A model generated the notes under the pieces. The model saw only the letters and a program-made list of their open reading frames with translations. It ran no database searches and had not been told where the DNA came from. From Locusta migratoria (taxonomy: Eukaryota > Arthropoda > Insecta > Orthoptera > Acrididae), in assembly GCA_026315105.1 (NCBI GenBank), contig CM048744.1, forward strand, positions 358,609,168 to 358,673,167: a DNA stretch of 64,000 nucleotides, read 5' to 3'. The translations under genes were made by a program, and so were the position numbers. Below are positions 10,091 to 22,701 of the stretch, piece after piece (position 1 is the first letter of the stretch; every line of letters starts with the position of its first letter).

Positions 10091-11492
10091 CACTACTGGC
10101 CATTAAAATTGCTACACCAAGAAGAAATGCGATGATAAACGGGTACTCATTAGACAAATATATTATACTAGAACTGGCATGTCATTACATTTTCACGCAA
10201 TCTGGGTGCATAGGGCCTAGCTCCTAGGAAATCAGTACTTAGAACAACCACCTATGGCCGTAATAACGGCTTTGATACGTCTGGGCATTGAGTCAAACAG
10301 AGCTTGTATGGCGTGTACAGGTACAGATGCCAGTGCAGCTTCAACACGATAACACAGTTCATCAAGAGTAGTGACTAGCGTATAGTGACAAGTCAGCTGC
10401 TCGGCCATCATTGACCAGACGTTTTCAGTTTGTGAGAGATCTGGAGTATGTGCTAGCCAGGGCAGCAGTCGAACATTTTCCCCATCCAGAAAGGGCCGTA
10501 CAGAACCGGCAACATGTGATCGTGCATTATCCTGCTGAAATGTAGGGTTTCACAGGGATCTAATAAAGGGTAGAGCCACGGGTCGTAGCACATCTGAAAT
10601 GAATAGGCACTATTCAAAGTGCCGTCGATGCGAACAAGAGGTGACCGAGACGTATAACCAATGGAACCCATACCATCACGCCGGGTGATACGCCAGTATG
10701 GCGATGACGAATACACGCTTCGAATGTGCGTTCACAGGGATGTCGCCAAACACGGATACGACCATCATGATGCTGTTAACAGAACATGGATTCATCCGAA
10801 AAAATGACGTTTTGCCATTCGAGCATCCAGGTTCGTCATTGCATACACCATCGCAGCCGCTCCTGTCTGTGATGCAGCGTCAAGGGTAACCGTAGCCATG
10901 GTCTCCGAGCTGAGAGTCCACGCTGCTGCAAACGTCGTCGAACTGTTCGTGCAGATGGTTGTTGTCTTGCAAACGTCCCAGTCTGTTGACTCAGGGATCG
11001 AGACGTGGATGTACTATCCGTTACAGCCATGCGGATAAGATGTCTGTCATCTCGACTGCTAGTGATACGAGGCCGTTGGGATTCAGCACGGCGTTCCGTA
11101 TTGCCCTCCTAAACCCACCGATTCCATATTCTGCTAACAGTCATTGGATCGCGAGCAGCAATGTCGCGGTACGATAAACCGTAATCGCGATAGGCTACAA
11201 TCCGACCTCTATCAAAGTCGGAAACGTGATGATACGCATTTTTCCTCTCTACACGAGGCATCACAACAACGTTTCACCAGGTAACGCCGGTCATCTGCTG
11301 TTTGTGTATGAGAAATCGGTTGGAAACTTTCCTCATGTCAGCACGTTGTAGGTGTCGCCACCGGCGCCAACCTTGTGTGAATGCTCTGAAAAGCTAATCA
11401 TTTGCATATAAGAGCATCTTCTGCCTGTCGGTTAAATTTCGCGTCTGTAGTACGTTATCTTCGTGGTGTAGCAATTTTAATGGCCAGGAATG
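10091..11492 (-). mobile_element. Tc1-like transposon with intact ends
   Basis: The termini are ctggccattaaaattgctac on the left and its reverse complement on the right, forming a roughly 29-bp inverted repeat. A TA dinucleotide flanks both sides (10089-10090 and 11493-11494). The length of about 1.4 kb is typical for Tc1 elements. A second, partial copy lies at 50.2-50.8 kb. Confidence 0.9.
10232..11261 (-). pseudogene. Tc1-like transposase (DD34E type), inactivated
   Basis: The frame begins MPRVERK at 11261 and shows the paired helix-turn-helix region (YRDYGLSYRDIAARD, then RTVRRRLQQRGLSARRP). The DDE core follows: FSDES for the first Asp, an ARPH-type block for the second (shifted out of frame here), and a PDLSQTENVWSMM-like block for the Glu. 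It ends near 10232. A stop after the first HTH (WNRWV-stop), another after SDESMFC, and at least one frameshift show it is dead. The length of about 343 codons matches the family. Confidence 0.85.
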
Positions 11493-11494
11493 TA

Positions 11495-11999
11495 GGTTAA
11501 TCTTAGCTCCAGTATATAGTAAAACGGGTAGGAGGCAATTCGGATCGTAAACTGGCTTGTGCATCATATAGGCTGCCCTTGACATACAGCCGGTGTCACC
11601 TTGGCGTGCTCAGACCCGGTATTTACGGATCGTATCGGAAGTAAGGCGCACGGGACGGGCCGGACTGCCCATCTGATCGATACAATATCCATTAGTGATA
11701 CGGCTCCACTCCTGTCGGCGCGAGAAACGTCTAGTCACAACACACGACACCCAGTTCACTTACCAGAGCGCACCTTCGACCTCGAACCTCTCGAAGCCGC
11801 GCTTATACTTACAATAACACCCGATCATATATTTAAAAAAAAAAAAGAAAAAAAAAAGTAGTGCCATTTCCATGCAAATCGTTCCATTCTGTCAGAAGAG
11901 ACATTTTAATAGAGAGAGATAAGAAGTAATAAGATACCAGTACCATAGATAATTCATTGGCGTCGTACAGCAATTATAAGGACCGAGGGACATTATAGG
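11495..11999. other. Unassigned spacer
   Basis: No recognisable coding or repeat signal apart from an A-rich run at 11835-11858. Confidence 0.4.
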
Positions 12000-12171
12000 G
12001 ACGCATCTACATGGATACTCTGCATGTCTCATTGAAGTGCATGGCAGAGAGTTCATCGAACCACCTTTATGATCTTTCTCTATAGTTCCATTCTCTAATA
12101 GCTCGCAGGAAAAAGCAACACTTAAATCTTTCTGTTTTCGATATGATTTCTAAATATCATAGGGATTAGTT

Positions 12172-13085
12172 AAGTTCGGAGGCAGGATGAACAGGATTTC
12201 TGGTCAGGTGAGTACAGGGTTATAAATACAAAATCAGTTGGTGGTAACGCAGGAGTAGGTGTAATAATGAATAAGAAAGTAGGAAAGCGGGTAAGTTACT
12301 ATGAACAGCGTAGTGAACGCATTATCATAGTAAAGATAGACTCAAAACCAAGACCGACTACAGTAGTACAAGTGTATATGCCAACTAGCTCTGCCGATGA
12401 TGATGATATCGAACAAATGAATGAGGAGTTAAAATAAGTTATTCAGAGTAAAACAAGGGTAATTGAATGTAGCGTCAGAAAATCAGGCGATGCTGAAGGA
12501 ATTAAATTAGGTAATGAGGCAATAAAAGTAGTAGACCAGTTTTGTTACTTGGGTAGCAAGATAACTTCTGATGGCCGAAGTAAAGAAGATATAAAATGCA
12601 GAATGGCTATGGGGAGAAAAGCGTTTCTGAAGAAGCGAAACTTGTTGACATCCAATATTAGTTTAAATGTTAGGAAGTCCTTTCTGAAGTATAGCATTAT
12701 ATGGAAGTGAAGCGTGGACAATAAGGAGTTCAGACAAAAAGATGACGCAAGCTTTTGAAATGTGGTGCTACAGACGAATGATGAAAATTAGATTTGTAGA
12801 TCACGTAACTAATGAGGAGGAATCTCTGGCGTATTCTGACTAAGAGAAGGGATAGGTTGGTGGAACACATCCTAACACACCAAGGAATCGTCAGCTTAGC
12901 ATTAGAAGGAAGTGTGTGGGGTAAAAATCGTAGCGGGAGACCGAGGGACGAATACAGTAAGCAGATTCAAAGGGATGTAGGTTGCCGAAAGTATTCTCAG
13001 ATGAAGAGACTTGCACAGGACAGATTAGCGTGGAGAGCTGCATCAAATCAGTCCGCGAACTGAAGACCACAAAAACAACAACATT
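12172..13085 (+). pseudogene. RTE LINE fragment with internal deletion
   Basis: The first part (12178-12440) matches the endonuclease region at 42880-43130. At about 12460 it jumps directly to the RT C-terminal region that lies at 32460-33080 in the long copy (KIRFVDHVTN, GRLVEHIL, VWGKNRSGRPRDEYSKQIQ). Almost 2 kb of coding sequence is therefore missing. It ends with gaagaccacaaaaacaacaac, the usual 3' end of this family, and is flanked by ttctaaata and ttctataat. Confidence 0.78.
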
Positions 13086-13602
13086 CTATAATTTTATTAT
13101 GATGATCATGTCTCCATATGTATGTGAGTGCTACCAATATATGTTCGCATTATGAAGAGAAAGTCGGTGAAAGAAATTTCAGAAATAGCTCTCGCAGCAA
13201 CAAATAACGCCTTTCTTTTAATGATTTCCAACGCAACTCGTGCATCATTTCAGTGACACTTTCTCCTCGATATTGCGATAATAAAAACGAGCTGACCTTC
13301 TCTGAATTTTCTCTAAATCGTCAGTCGGTCCCATCTGATGTGGATCCCACAATGCTCAGCAATATTCCAAAACAGGACGCACAAGTGTAGTGCAAAAACA
13401 TTTTCTTTACTAGAACTGTTGCATCTTCTATTTGTTCCGTCAATGAAACATAGTCTTTGATTCCCTTTCCCTACAATATTTTCTATGTGTTCTTTCCAAT
13501 TTAAGTTGTTTGTCATTTTTATTCCCAGGTATTAGTTGAATTGACGGCCTGTAGATTTTACTGATTTACCGTGTAGCTGAAATTTAACGTTTTTCTTTTA
13601 GT

Positions 13603-13726
13603 TCAAAAATGTTCAAATGTTTGTAAAGCTTATGGGACTTAACTACGTGGTCAGCAGTCCCTAAATTTACAAACTACTTATGAACTACTTACGAACTAGG
13701 ACGGCACAAATATCCATGCCCGAGGG
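13603..13726 (-). mobile_element. SINE-A, 5'-truncated
   Basis: Only the tail and body as far as the edge of box B remain. The target-site duplication tttcttttagt (13592-13602 and 13727-13737) shows it inserted in truncated form, as expected for LINE-driven target-primed reverse transcription. Confidence 0.88.
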
Positions 13727-14109
13727 TTTCTTTTAGTGGTCATATGGATGACCTCACACTTACCATTATTATGGGTCAACTGTCAATTTTTGCACCATGC
13801 TGGTATCTTATATAAATTATTTTGCAGTTGCTTTGGATCTTCTGTTGACTTTAGTAACCGATAAAAGACAGCATCATCTGCGAACAGCCCTAGAGAGCTA
13901 CTCAGATTGTCTCCTAAATCGTTTATAAAAATAAGGAATAGTAGGGCGTCATATAACACTTCCCTGGGGAACGCCAGATATCACTTCTGTTCTGTTCGAT
14001 GAATTACAGTCATTTGCAACGTAATGTATCCTTTCTGACAGTAAATTACGAATCCAATCGCACAACCAATGTTCGTTCTATTTAATATTGCTCTGCAATG
14101 TTACGCCTA

Positions 14110-16228
14110 GATATTTGAACCACGCGACAGCTTCAACCATAAACCAATCAAGAAGGCTAGGAGTGTGTTTTTGTTATTAAGAGCTGATAAGCAACTGTTA
14201 GGATCGCACTTAGAAAATGAATGGACATCGTTTAGTTCCGATGTAGAGGAATTGTGGACTAAATTTAAATGCATTGTACATAAAGGGTTAGAGATATATG
14301 TACCTGCAAAGTCGATTAAGGATGGAAAAGATCCACCGTGGTATAATAATAATGTTAGAAAGCTACTGAGAAAGCAAAGACTGTTCCACTCTCGGTTCAA
14401 AAAAACATGCAAATGATGACAGGCAAAAGTTAGTAGAGATTCGTACGTTTATAAAAAGATCGATGCGCGAAGCATACAATAATTACCACATCCATACCTT
14501 AGCAAAAGATCTTTCCGAGAACCCGAAAAAATTCTGGTCCTATGTAAAATCGATAAGCGGGTCAAAGCCCACTATCCAGTCACTCGTTGATCATTACGGG
14601 GCAGTAATAGAAGAAAGCAAAGGGAAAGCTGAAGTTCTAAATTTAACCTTTAAGAAATCTTTCACGTAGTAGGAGCACACAAATGTACCATAATTTGACA
14701 ACATACTTCCGAAATGGAGAACATAGTAATAGGTATTTCCGGCGTAGAGAAGCAGCTGAGAGAGCTAAATACAAAAAAGTCTCCTGGTCCGGATGGAATA
14801 CCAGATCGGTTTTACAAAGAGTATTCTGCGGCATTGGCCCCTTACTTAGCTTGCATTTTTCGAGAATTTTTAATTCAGCGCAAAGTTCCTAGTGATTGGA
14901 AAAAAGCGCAGGCGACACCCGTTTATAAGAAAGGAAAGAGAACTGACCAACATCATTAAAGGCCAATATCGTTGACATCGGTTTCCTGTAGAATTTTGGA
15001 GCATATTCTCAGTTCGAATATAGTAAATTTCCTTGAAACGGAAAAGCTTCCTTCCATGAATCAGCACGGGTTTAGGAAACATCGTTCATGTGAAACTCAG
15101 CTTGCCCTTTTCTCACATGACATCTTGCGAGTCATGGACGAAGGGCAACAGGCGGATTGTGTTTTTCTCGACTTCAAAAAGGCGTTCGACACGGTGCCAC
15201 ACTGCAGACTGCTAACGAAGATACGAGCTTATGGAATAGATTCACAGATTTGTGACTGGCTGGCAGACTTCCTAAGTAATAGAACGCAGTACGTTGTTCT
15301 CGACGGCGAGTGTTCATCAGAGACGTGTGTATCGTCAGGCGTGCCCCAGGGGAGTGTGATAGGACCGCTATTATTTTCTACCTATATAAATGATCTGATG
15401 GACAGAGTAACTTGTAATTTGCGGCTGTTTACTGCTAATGCTGTGATGTATGGGAGAGTGTCATCTTTAATTGACTGTAATAGCATACAGGATGACTTAG
15501 ACAAAATTTCTAATTGGTGCGAAGAATGGTAACTATCTCTCAATGTAGAAAAATGTAAGGTGATGCGCATGAGTAGGAAAAACAATCCTATAATGTTCGA
15601 ATACAGCATTAGTAGTGAGCTTCTTGATGCTGTCGGGTCGTTCAAATATCTAGGCGTAACATTGCAGAGCGATATGAAATGGAACGAACATTTAAGGACA
15701 GTTGTGAGTAAGGCGGACAGCCGACTTCGGTTTATTGGGAGAATTTTGAGAAGATGTACTCCATCTGTAAGGGAGACCGCGTATAAAATGCTTGTACGAT
15801 CACGTCTCGAGTATTGCTCAAGTGTTTGGGACCCGCAACAGACATAGAAGCAGTTCAGAGGCTAGCAGCTAGATTTGTTACTGGTAGGTCGACCAATGCG
15901 CGAGTGTCGCGGAAATGCTCCGAGAACTCAGTTGGGTATTGCTGGAGGAAAGACGACTTTCTTTTCGTGAATTTCTGTTGGGGAAATTTAGAGGGCCGGA
16001 ATTTGAAGCTGAGTGTAGTACGATCTTCCTGCCGCCTACTTACATTTCGCATAGTGACCACAAAGACAAGACCAGATAAGATAAATTGGGGCTCTTACGG
16101 AGGCATATAGGCATTTTTCCCCCTCGTTCTATTTGAGAGTGGAATAGGAAAGGAAATGCCTAGTAGAGGTACAGTGTACAGTCCGCCATGCACCTTACGG
16201 TGGATTGCGAAGTATCTGTGTAGATGTA
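14110..16228 (+). pseudogene. CR1-like LINE ORF2, reverse transcriptase, broken
   Basis: Four consecutive frames spell the protein: a linker (PPWYNNNVRKLLRKQRLF), RT motifs (KKSPGPDGIPDRFYKE, RPISLTSVSCRILEH, QHGFRKHRSCETQLALF, VFLDFKKAFDTVPH, SSGVPQGSVIGPLLF), and a thumb with FKYLGVTLQSDMKWNEHL and RSRLEYCSSVWDP. The catalytic FADD has become FTAN, so RT activity is lost. The endonuclease is absent. The 3' end gtgtagatgtaga is a short microsatellite-like tail. Confidence 0.85.
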
Positions 16229-16234
16229 GAGACA

Positions 16235-17000
16235 TGCAGTTAGGTTAGAAGATGCTTGTGAGGTATAGCGTCAAAAGCCTTCCGGAAATCTAGATATACG
16301 GAATCTATTTGACATACCTTGTCGATAGCACTCATCACATCATTTGAGTAAAGAGCTAGCTGGATTTCACAAGAACGGTACTTTCTGAATACGTGCTGAC
16401 TATGGATCAATAGGACGTTCTCTTCGAGGTAGTTCATATGTTCTAGAATCCTGCTGCAAACCGAAGTCAATGATATAGGCGGGTCACTCCTAGTGACCTG
16501 TGCAACCTTCCAGTATTTGGATACGGAACGTTCGCTGAGTGAGCGGTTGTATATGATAGTTAGGTATGAGGCTATTACATCAGCATACTCTGAAATGAAC
16601 ATAATTGGTATACAATTGGGACCGGGTGACTTACTTTCGTCAAGTAATTTAAACTGCTTTAATACTCCAGGGGTATGTACTTATTACCCATGCTGGCAGC
16701 TGTTATTGGTACGGATTCTGAAGCATTTGTTTCGTCTTCTATAGTGTAGGAATTTCGGAAAGCTGTGTTAATCAGTTCTGGCTTAGCAAAACTGTCTTTA
16801 GTAGCATCACCATTTCTATAGTGTAACGAAGGTATTGATTGTGTTTTATTGCTAGTATACTTGACATACGACAAGAATATCTTAGGAGTCACTACCAAAT
16901 TACGTCAGAGGGTTTCGTTGTGGTAACTATTGTAAGCTTCTCACACTGAAGTTCTAGCTGAATTTCTAGTTTCTGTAAAAGATTGTCATACGGAGTTATA
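16235..17000 (-). pseudogene. CR1-like LINE fragment, RT N-terminal half
   Basis: On the minus strand the RT motifs read SLTSVCSRILEH, FRKYRSCEIQLALYSND and VYLDFRKAFDAIPHKHLLT, preceded by the linker IFLSYVKYTSNKTQSIPSL. It belongs to the same group as the plus-strand element that ends at 16228, so two relatives lie tail to tail. Confidence 0.75.
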
Positions 17001-17029
17001 TCCTTTCTAAACTCCAACTGAAACATGAT

Positions 17030-18715
17030 TTGCGGTCGAAACCAAAAGCGTAATCGAAAATTCGGTACCTCTTCTAGTTTCGGCCGAAACCGAAACTTAC
17101 GTAATCAACTTAAAATTTCAGTAAATTTACGGTACACCACAAATCACCAGTTCCCTCACATTTTGCTAGATCCCCTCATGTACCGAGTCTTCTTTAGTGT
17201 GAGTAAGGCTAACCAGAAGTCCGTAGAAGATGACGTAATGAGCGTACAGATTTAGACAAAGCGTCGGTACTTATATTAAAGTACTCCAAATTGGATTCTT
17301 GTCTCCTCTTCATGACATTTTATACCTAAGATAAAATTAAAGTAAGTTAGAGAATAACTGTACCTGACACAGTGGAATATCGATATTTCGGGTCTCGGAA
17401 TTACGAGATTCCCATAAATCCGAATGTCATAAAACAAAACAAACATCGCAGTACATGCCATCTTCAACCAAAAGGAGTCTACCATTATATCACGGAATAA
17501 ATAAAACGTCTTTAAAATTTCTAGGCTGTCAATGTAGATGCCTATCTAAACACTTGTTTTAAAACAATTTCATATTTTTTGACACATGTATTCTTTTCAA
17601 AGTCAATTTACCTAATTTTCGCTCACGTATTTCGATAGTTTGAAACGGTTCCGGTCCCGTTCACCTCAATTAACGACATTCTGCTGTTTAGCTGCTACAA
17701 AAAATTCCACAATGCCGCATATCTTCTTGAAAGATGGTACTTTGTAGGTAAACAACAAATATGCCAAGTAGATGCTACGAAATGCTAGATCCTGGACATG
17801 ACTACCTCAATACAAAATACTCAGAAAATAATAATTTCTTTGCTTCCATAAGTAGCCCTTACAATTTTTTTCTTGGGAGTGCTACCTCTATATTGGCATC
17901 TTCACTTCCGTTTTAGTAATCGATAAACGACTTTACATATCTGCTTTTTGGCATTCCTATATACATAATGCATATAAGTTACAGTCAGTAAATCAGCTTC
18001 AATCAGTGCTGTAGAAAGTATTTCGAAAAATAACGTCACAGTTATAACTAACAGTATGATTGTTGTCAGTATAAATTTACAGAAACTGAACAGGAAAAGC
18101 TGTGTACCAAATGTTCAAATGTTTGTACAGCTTATGGGACTTAACTACGGGGTCATCAGTCCCTAAACTTACAAACTACCTATGAATTACTTAATACTAA
18201 CGACGGCACAAATATCCATGCCCGAGGGGGGATTCGAACCCCCGACCGCAGTGGCCGTGCAGACCGTGAGCGACTCAGTCCCCTCGGCCACTGCGGCCGG
18301 CAGCTGTGTACCACACGATCAATGTTTCCAAAACCAATATTAGTTATTAAAAGAGATGCTCGCTGTCAAGGAAACACATTAACAAAACTTTTCAGCATTA
18401 CTGTGTGGTAACCCGTTCTATTACGTACTATACTAAATAAGATGAATTGTTACTAACGCAGCATAAGAAGTTCATTATAAGATACGGTTGCATTATATTG
18501 TGATTAACAACCAAATACAATTTTTACGCGCAAGGAAGGCTCCTAGTAGTTAAACGGCGCTCCTTCAACTGAGGTAAACCATTATTGTTGACTGAATCCA
18601 TCCCGAACGCGTTCTGACTTCATCCGTAAGTACACGAAAGCTAGTTTTGGCCAAACCGAAGATTTCTCCTCGAAACCAATATTTTGGCCGAAACCGGAAT
18701 ATTCCGTCGGACCTT
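17030..18715. mobile_element. Palindrome-ended element, copy 2
   Basis: It aligns with 7745-9195 at both ends. The left end is tttcggccgaaaccgaaac with an earlier attcgg, and the right end is ttggccgaaaccggaatatt. It holds about 0.7 kb of middle sequence absent from copy 1 and is interrupted by a SINE-A. No transposase frame was recognised, so the superfamily is open. Confidence 0.6.
18111..18301 (-). mobile_element. SINE-A, full length
   Basis: The 12-bp target-site duplication agctgtgtacca (18099-18110 and 18302-18313) is perfect. Box B is ggttcgaatcc. It inserted into the palindrome-ended element. Confidence 0.93.
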
Positions 18716-19115
18716 AATCCTTTCTCCGGTTTTATTTAATCTTAATATTGAGCAAGCTATGAGGGATGCAAGGAGAAATTTAGAGAGGGAATTAAAGTCC
18801 AGGGAGGAGAAATAAAAACTTTGCGGTTTGCCGATGACATTGTAAGTAATAGGTCTGACAGAAAAGAACTGGAAGAGAAATTGAACGGAACGGTCAGAGT
18901 CTTGAAAGGAGAGAATAAGATGAACATTATCAAGAGCTAAACAACGTTATTGGAATGTAGTCTAAGAAAATCAGGCTATGTTTGAAGAATTACATTAAGT
19001 AGCGAGACAATAAAAGTAGAAGAAGAGTTTTGTTATTTAGGTTACAAAATAACTTTTGATGGCCGAATTAAGGAAAATATAAAATGCAGAACGGCTCTGG
19101 GAAGAAAAGCATTTC

Positions 19116-19317
19116 GTTCGTTTCGTTCGTTCGTTTGTATAGTCTATGGAACTTAACTACGGGGTCATCAGTCCCTAAACTTACAAACTACTTATGAACT
19201 ACTTACGAACTAGGACGGCACAAATATCCATGCCCGAGGGGGATTCGAACCCCCGACCGTAGTAGCCGTGCAGACCGCGACTGGAGCGCCTTAGTCCCCT
19301 GGGCCACCGCGGCCGGC
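19116..19317 (-). mobile_element. SINE-A, full length
   Basis: The target-site duplication gaaaagcatttc (19104-19115 and 19318-19329) is perfect. Its left end includes a short ttcgt repeat in place of the usual tail. Confidence 0.92.
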
Positions 19318-19342
19318 GAAAAGCATTTCTGAAGAAGAGAAT

Positions 19343-20885
19343 ATAAATGAATGTCTGTATGTCCTCTATGTGTTCATAAACCATTCATTCGATTGCAATG
19401 AAACTTTGGTGAACTGTTCACCGTACGCCCGCGAAGGTTCCTGACCCAAAAGAAAAGAGCACGACACATAGCTCAGGAAATATAACGTCATACATAATGA
19501 GAGGCCACCGCGTGAGAATAGCCAGATTTATGCGTCAATTATTGGAAAATGGGAGTGATTAGGGACCTGCAACAAAGTTTGCATGTAATTTCTAACGTTT
19601 ATGAAGCATTTTGTAACAGACTCCCCCTACCCCACAAAATGATGAAATGAAAAGAAGTCTACTGCTGAAAACAGTTTCGCTGTCGCATCAGGCATGGACC
19701 TTGTATCAAATAAAGTTAGCATTACAGATTTGCTTGTTACTATCTACATTTGTCTGCAAGTCTCCCTTAATTCTCTTGCATACAAAATTAAGCAATCTGT
19801 TTTCTTAATCTCTATCTAATAAAAGCGAAAGGACACTCACTCACTTACTAACTAAACAGGAAATCTTGAAAACTACGTCACCTATGAAGTTGAAATTTTG
19901 CAGGAATGTAGTTTATAGGTATTAAACCTATGCTAAGAAAGTATTTTGTAATAGGTGCATGGCGGAGCATAATTCTCCTACAGACTCACGAAATCAAAAG
20001 TTTCATTTCGATCTTCAGGAAACTTCGCGAGCTTGACCTTCAAAACAGGAGCAAGATCACCGTCTACCGTAAGTTTCATACGGTGCCTGGGGGAGGGTAC
20101 TTTGTAGCATGAAAATGGACCCCTAAATACTGTACCTTGGTTGTGCTCGACCGGCTCGACCGATTTCACAAATGTTCAAATGTCTGTAAATCTATCGGAC
20201 CAAACTGCATGGTCATCAGTCAGTAGCTTACAAACTACTTAAACCTAGGTAAACTAACCTACGGACAAAAACACACACCCATGCCCCAGGGAGGACTCGA
20301 ACCCCCACGGCGAGCAACCGCGCGCTCCGCAGCGAGGTGCTTTAGACCGCTCGGCTACTCCAACGATGCCCGATTTCACAGATCCTTTTTTTTTTTTTTT
20401 TTTTTTTTTGTTATTCTCAGAACAAGGGTTGTATGAAATAAAATTGGAATATTTGAGAACAACAGTGCGTTTTTCAATGTGACCCTGCGCAATAAAATTG
20501 CATAGAAATCTATACTTTTATTCTGATATTTATGAAATTTTGCATACTCTACCTTAAAGACAAGAGGAATGTCACTGTCTGTATAAAATTTCGTTCGGGA
20601 CATGGTGGAGGCTACTTAACTTACGTAACTTTACAAAATGCATATTTTGGCTTCAGTCTTTATGAATTTTTGCACACATGACCTTTAAACCAAGAGGAAG
20701 ATCAATGGGTACATAAATTTTTGTATGATACATGACAGTGGGTACCTTGCAGAAAAATTTGCCGAGAGAGGGAACGATAGAAACGACCAGAGAGATGGTA
20801 GAGAAAGAGGTGGATGCAGAGAGAGGGGGGAAGGGAATGTGGACTACGAGAGTGTAGGTTGAATAAACACCCGGGTTTACAGCTA
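19343..20885. mobile_element. Helitron-like non-autonomous element
   Basis: The right end reads cccgggtttacagctag before T, that is, a short GC hairpin plus CTAG, which fits a Helitron 3' terminus. The 5' end is uncertain: either tataaatgaatgtctg at 19343 or tctctatctaataaaag near 19809. The host LINE resumes at 20886 with about 18 bp missing. There is no Rep/helicase coding. Confidence 0.5.
20171..20369 (-). mobile_element. SINE-A', full length
   Basis: The target-site duplication ccgatttcaca (20160-20170 and 20370-20380) is perfect. A poly(T) run at 20385-20409 follows the duplication and belongs to the host repeat. Confidence 0.92.
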
Positions 20886-21320
20886 GTATTAATATAAAAG
20901 TTAATAAATACTTTCTGAAAGCCTTTGTCTGGAGTGTAGCCTTGTACGGGAGTGAAACTTGGACGATAAGAAGTTCAGAAAAAAAAGATGATGGAAGCTT
21001 TTGAAATGAAGAAGATTATGTGGACAGATAGCGTAACGAATGAGGAGGTAATGGACAGAGTTGGAGAGAAAATAAATTTCTAGCATATGATTAACTAAAT
21101 GACTGGATCCATTGATGGGACATATTCTGAGACGTCGAGAAATCGTGAGTTTAGCACTGGAGGGAAGCCTGGGGTAAAAATCACAGAGGTAGACGGACAA
21201 AAGAAAATAATAAATAAGTTCAATAGGATGTAAGTTGCCGTTCTTATTAAGAGATGAAGGGGCTTGTACGGGATAGGAGAGCGTGGAGAGATGCATCAAA
21301 TCAGACTGAAGACCACAACA

Positions 21321-22113
21321 TCTGCTTGTTGTGTGCAAGTTGTCCTCTTCCATTTTGTTTTAACCACTTCATAGAAAATACTACACCTGCACTTTGAGGA
21401 CTAATAATGTGTGTAGGACATGTGATACGTGTTTTGCGCTGTTACAGTTTAAGCAGAGGGTTGTTGACTCTGATGATTAGAAATGATAGGACAACTGGCG
21501 TTATTGAATTATGTATTAATTGCCTTGCTTTGGGATTTACTTTTGTTCCTTCCTATTAAAATGTCACTTGTGGTAGAATGCAAAGTTTTGCATGGATATG
21601 TCACAGACCACTGTGTTTTTTATGATCGAGAGTTGCTCTAAACATAGTTTCGCGCAGATACGAACGTTCCATTTCTGAGGTCTTATTACCTCCAACAATA
21701 GGGTCTGCAATCTCTTATAGACCCGTCTGTTCTATTCGTTACAAAGTCAACAGAATGCTGTTTGTCTGAGGCAGACGATTTGTAATTTTAGTTTGAGCTT
21801 TATGCTTGTGCTTCCCGTGACTTCACTAATTGTTTCACTAGTTATTTATAACCTCGCACCGTTCAAGAGACAACTGCGACTGTATCTCAGATGTGGAAAC
21901 GAGAGGATTTGCACACGTCTCCTTGTCGCGCTTCATGTCTTTATCTTTTAGCTTTCACGTGTAACGATTGAACCACTAATAGCAGTAGTGAAACGGCAAG
22001 AATTAGGTACCCATGTAGTAAACAGAAGGATTAAGTTTACATGTAAAGCAAATTGGAGGGTTAGTTACTTAGTACAATAAGCATACCTTTACTAAAATAC
22101 AATAATACGTTTA
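21321..22113. other. Unassigned spacer
   Basis: No coding or shared repeat signal was recognised. Confidence 0.4.
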
Positions 22114-22125
22114 TTAAATAACAAG

Positions 22126-22321
22126 CCGGCCGCGGTGGCCGAGGGGGCTGAGGCGATCCAGTCACGGTCTGCACGATCACTACGGTCGGAGGTTCGAATC
22201 CCCCCTCGGGCATGGATATTTGTGCCGTCCTTAGTCTTAGGTAGTTCATAAGTAGTTTGTAAGCTTAGGGACTGATGACCCCGTAGTTAAGTCTCATAAG
22301 TTCTACAAACATCGGAACATT
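22126..22321 (+). mobile_element. SINE-A, full length
   Basis: The target-site duplication ttaaataacaag lies at 22114-22125 and 22322-22333. The core of the same word appears a third time at 22701-22711, beyond the adjoining fold-back. Confidence 0.92.
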
Positions 22322-22333
22322 TTAAATAACAAG

Positions 22334-22701
22334 AATAATCTGTTTCGACGCCATCACACAACTGTTTCACAATTATTATTGTACTTCACGCACCAGTTGT
22401 CAATAATAAAATATATATGTCAACACGACATGTTTCGGGACGACATTATCCCATTATCAAGTTCATAAAACTTATCTGCTGCTAGGAAGCCAACTTGCTG
22501 CCATCAGAGAAGCATGTGGTACTGCGCAAAGTTTTATTTTTGACTATGTACATACACAGCTATTGTGTTTAACGATGCTTCCTTGCAGCAGATAAGTTTT
22601 ATGAACTTGATAATGGAATAATGTCGTCCCGAAACATGTCGTGTTGACATATATATTTTATTATTGGCAACTGGTGCGTGAAGTACAGTAATAATATTAA
22701 T
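22334..22701. mobile_element. Fold-back element
   Basis: The arms 22372-22500 and about 22565-22695 are reverse complements (gtacttcacgcaccagttg against caactggtgcgtgaagtac; an inner segment contains cgaaacatgtcg). A short loop separates them. taaataacaag flanks both sides. It is non-coding. Confidence 0.8.

Larger units (their letters stand above)
12000..14105 (-). pseudogene. CR1-like LINE, 3' half, minus strand
   Basis: The 3' end at 12000-12170 (atctacatggatactctgc, then cagagagttcatcgaacc) and the coding part at 13086-14105 belong to one element. Minus-strand translation gives an IKMTNNLNWKEHIENIV block and, upstream, an FADDAVFYRLL-like RT catalytic region near 13870. An RTE fragment (12172-13085) and a SINE-A (13603-13726) interrupt it. 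Frames are broken. Confidence 0.7.
18716..21320 (+). pseudogene. RTE LINE, RT C-terminal half, interrupted
   Basis: From 18716 the RT region (FADD-like LRFADDIV at about 18825, broken before and after) runs to 19115, resumes at 19330-19342, and continues at about 20886-21320 (AFVWSVALYGSETWTIR-like). The breaks are filled by a SINE-A and a Helitron-like element. Several stops and frameshifts are present. Confidence 0.75.
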
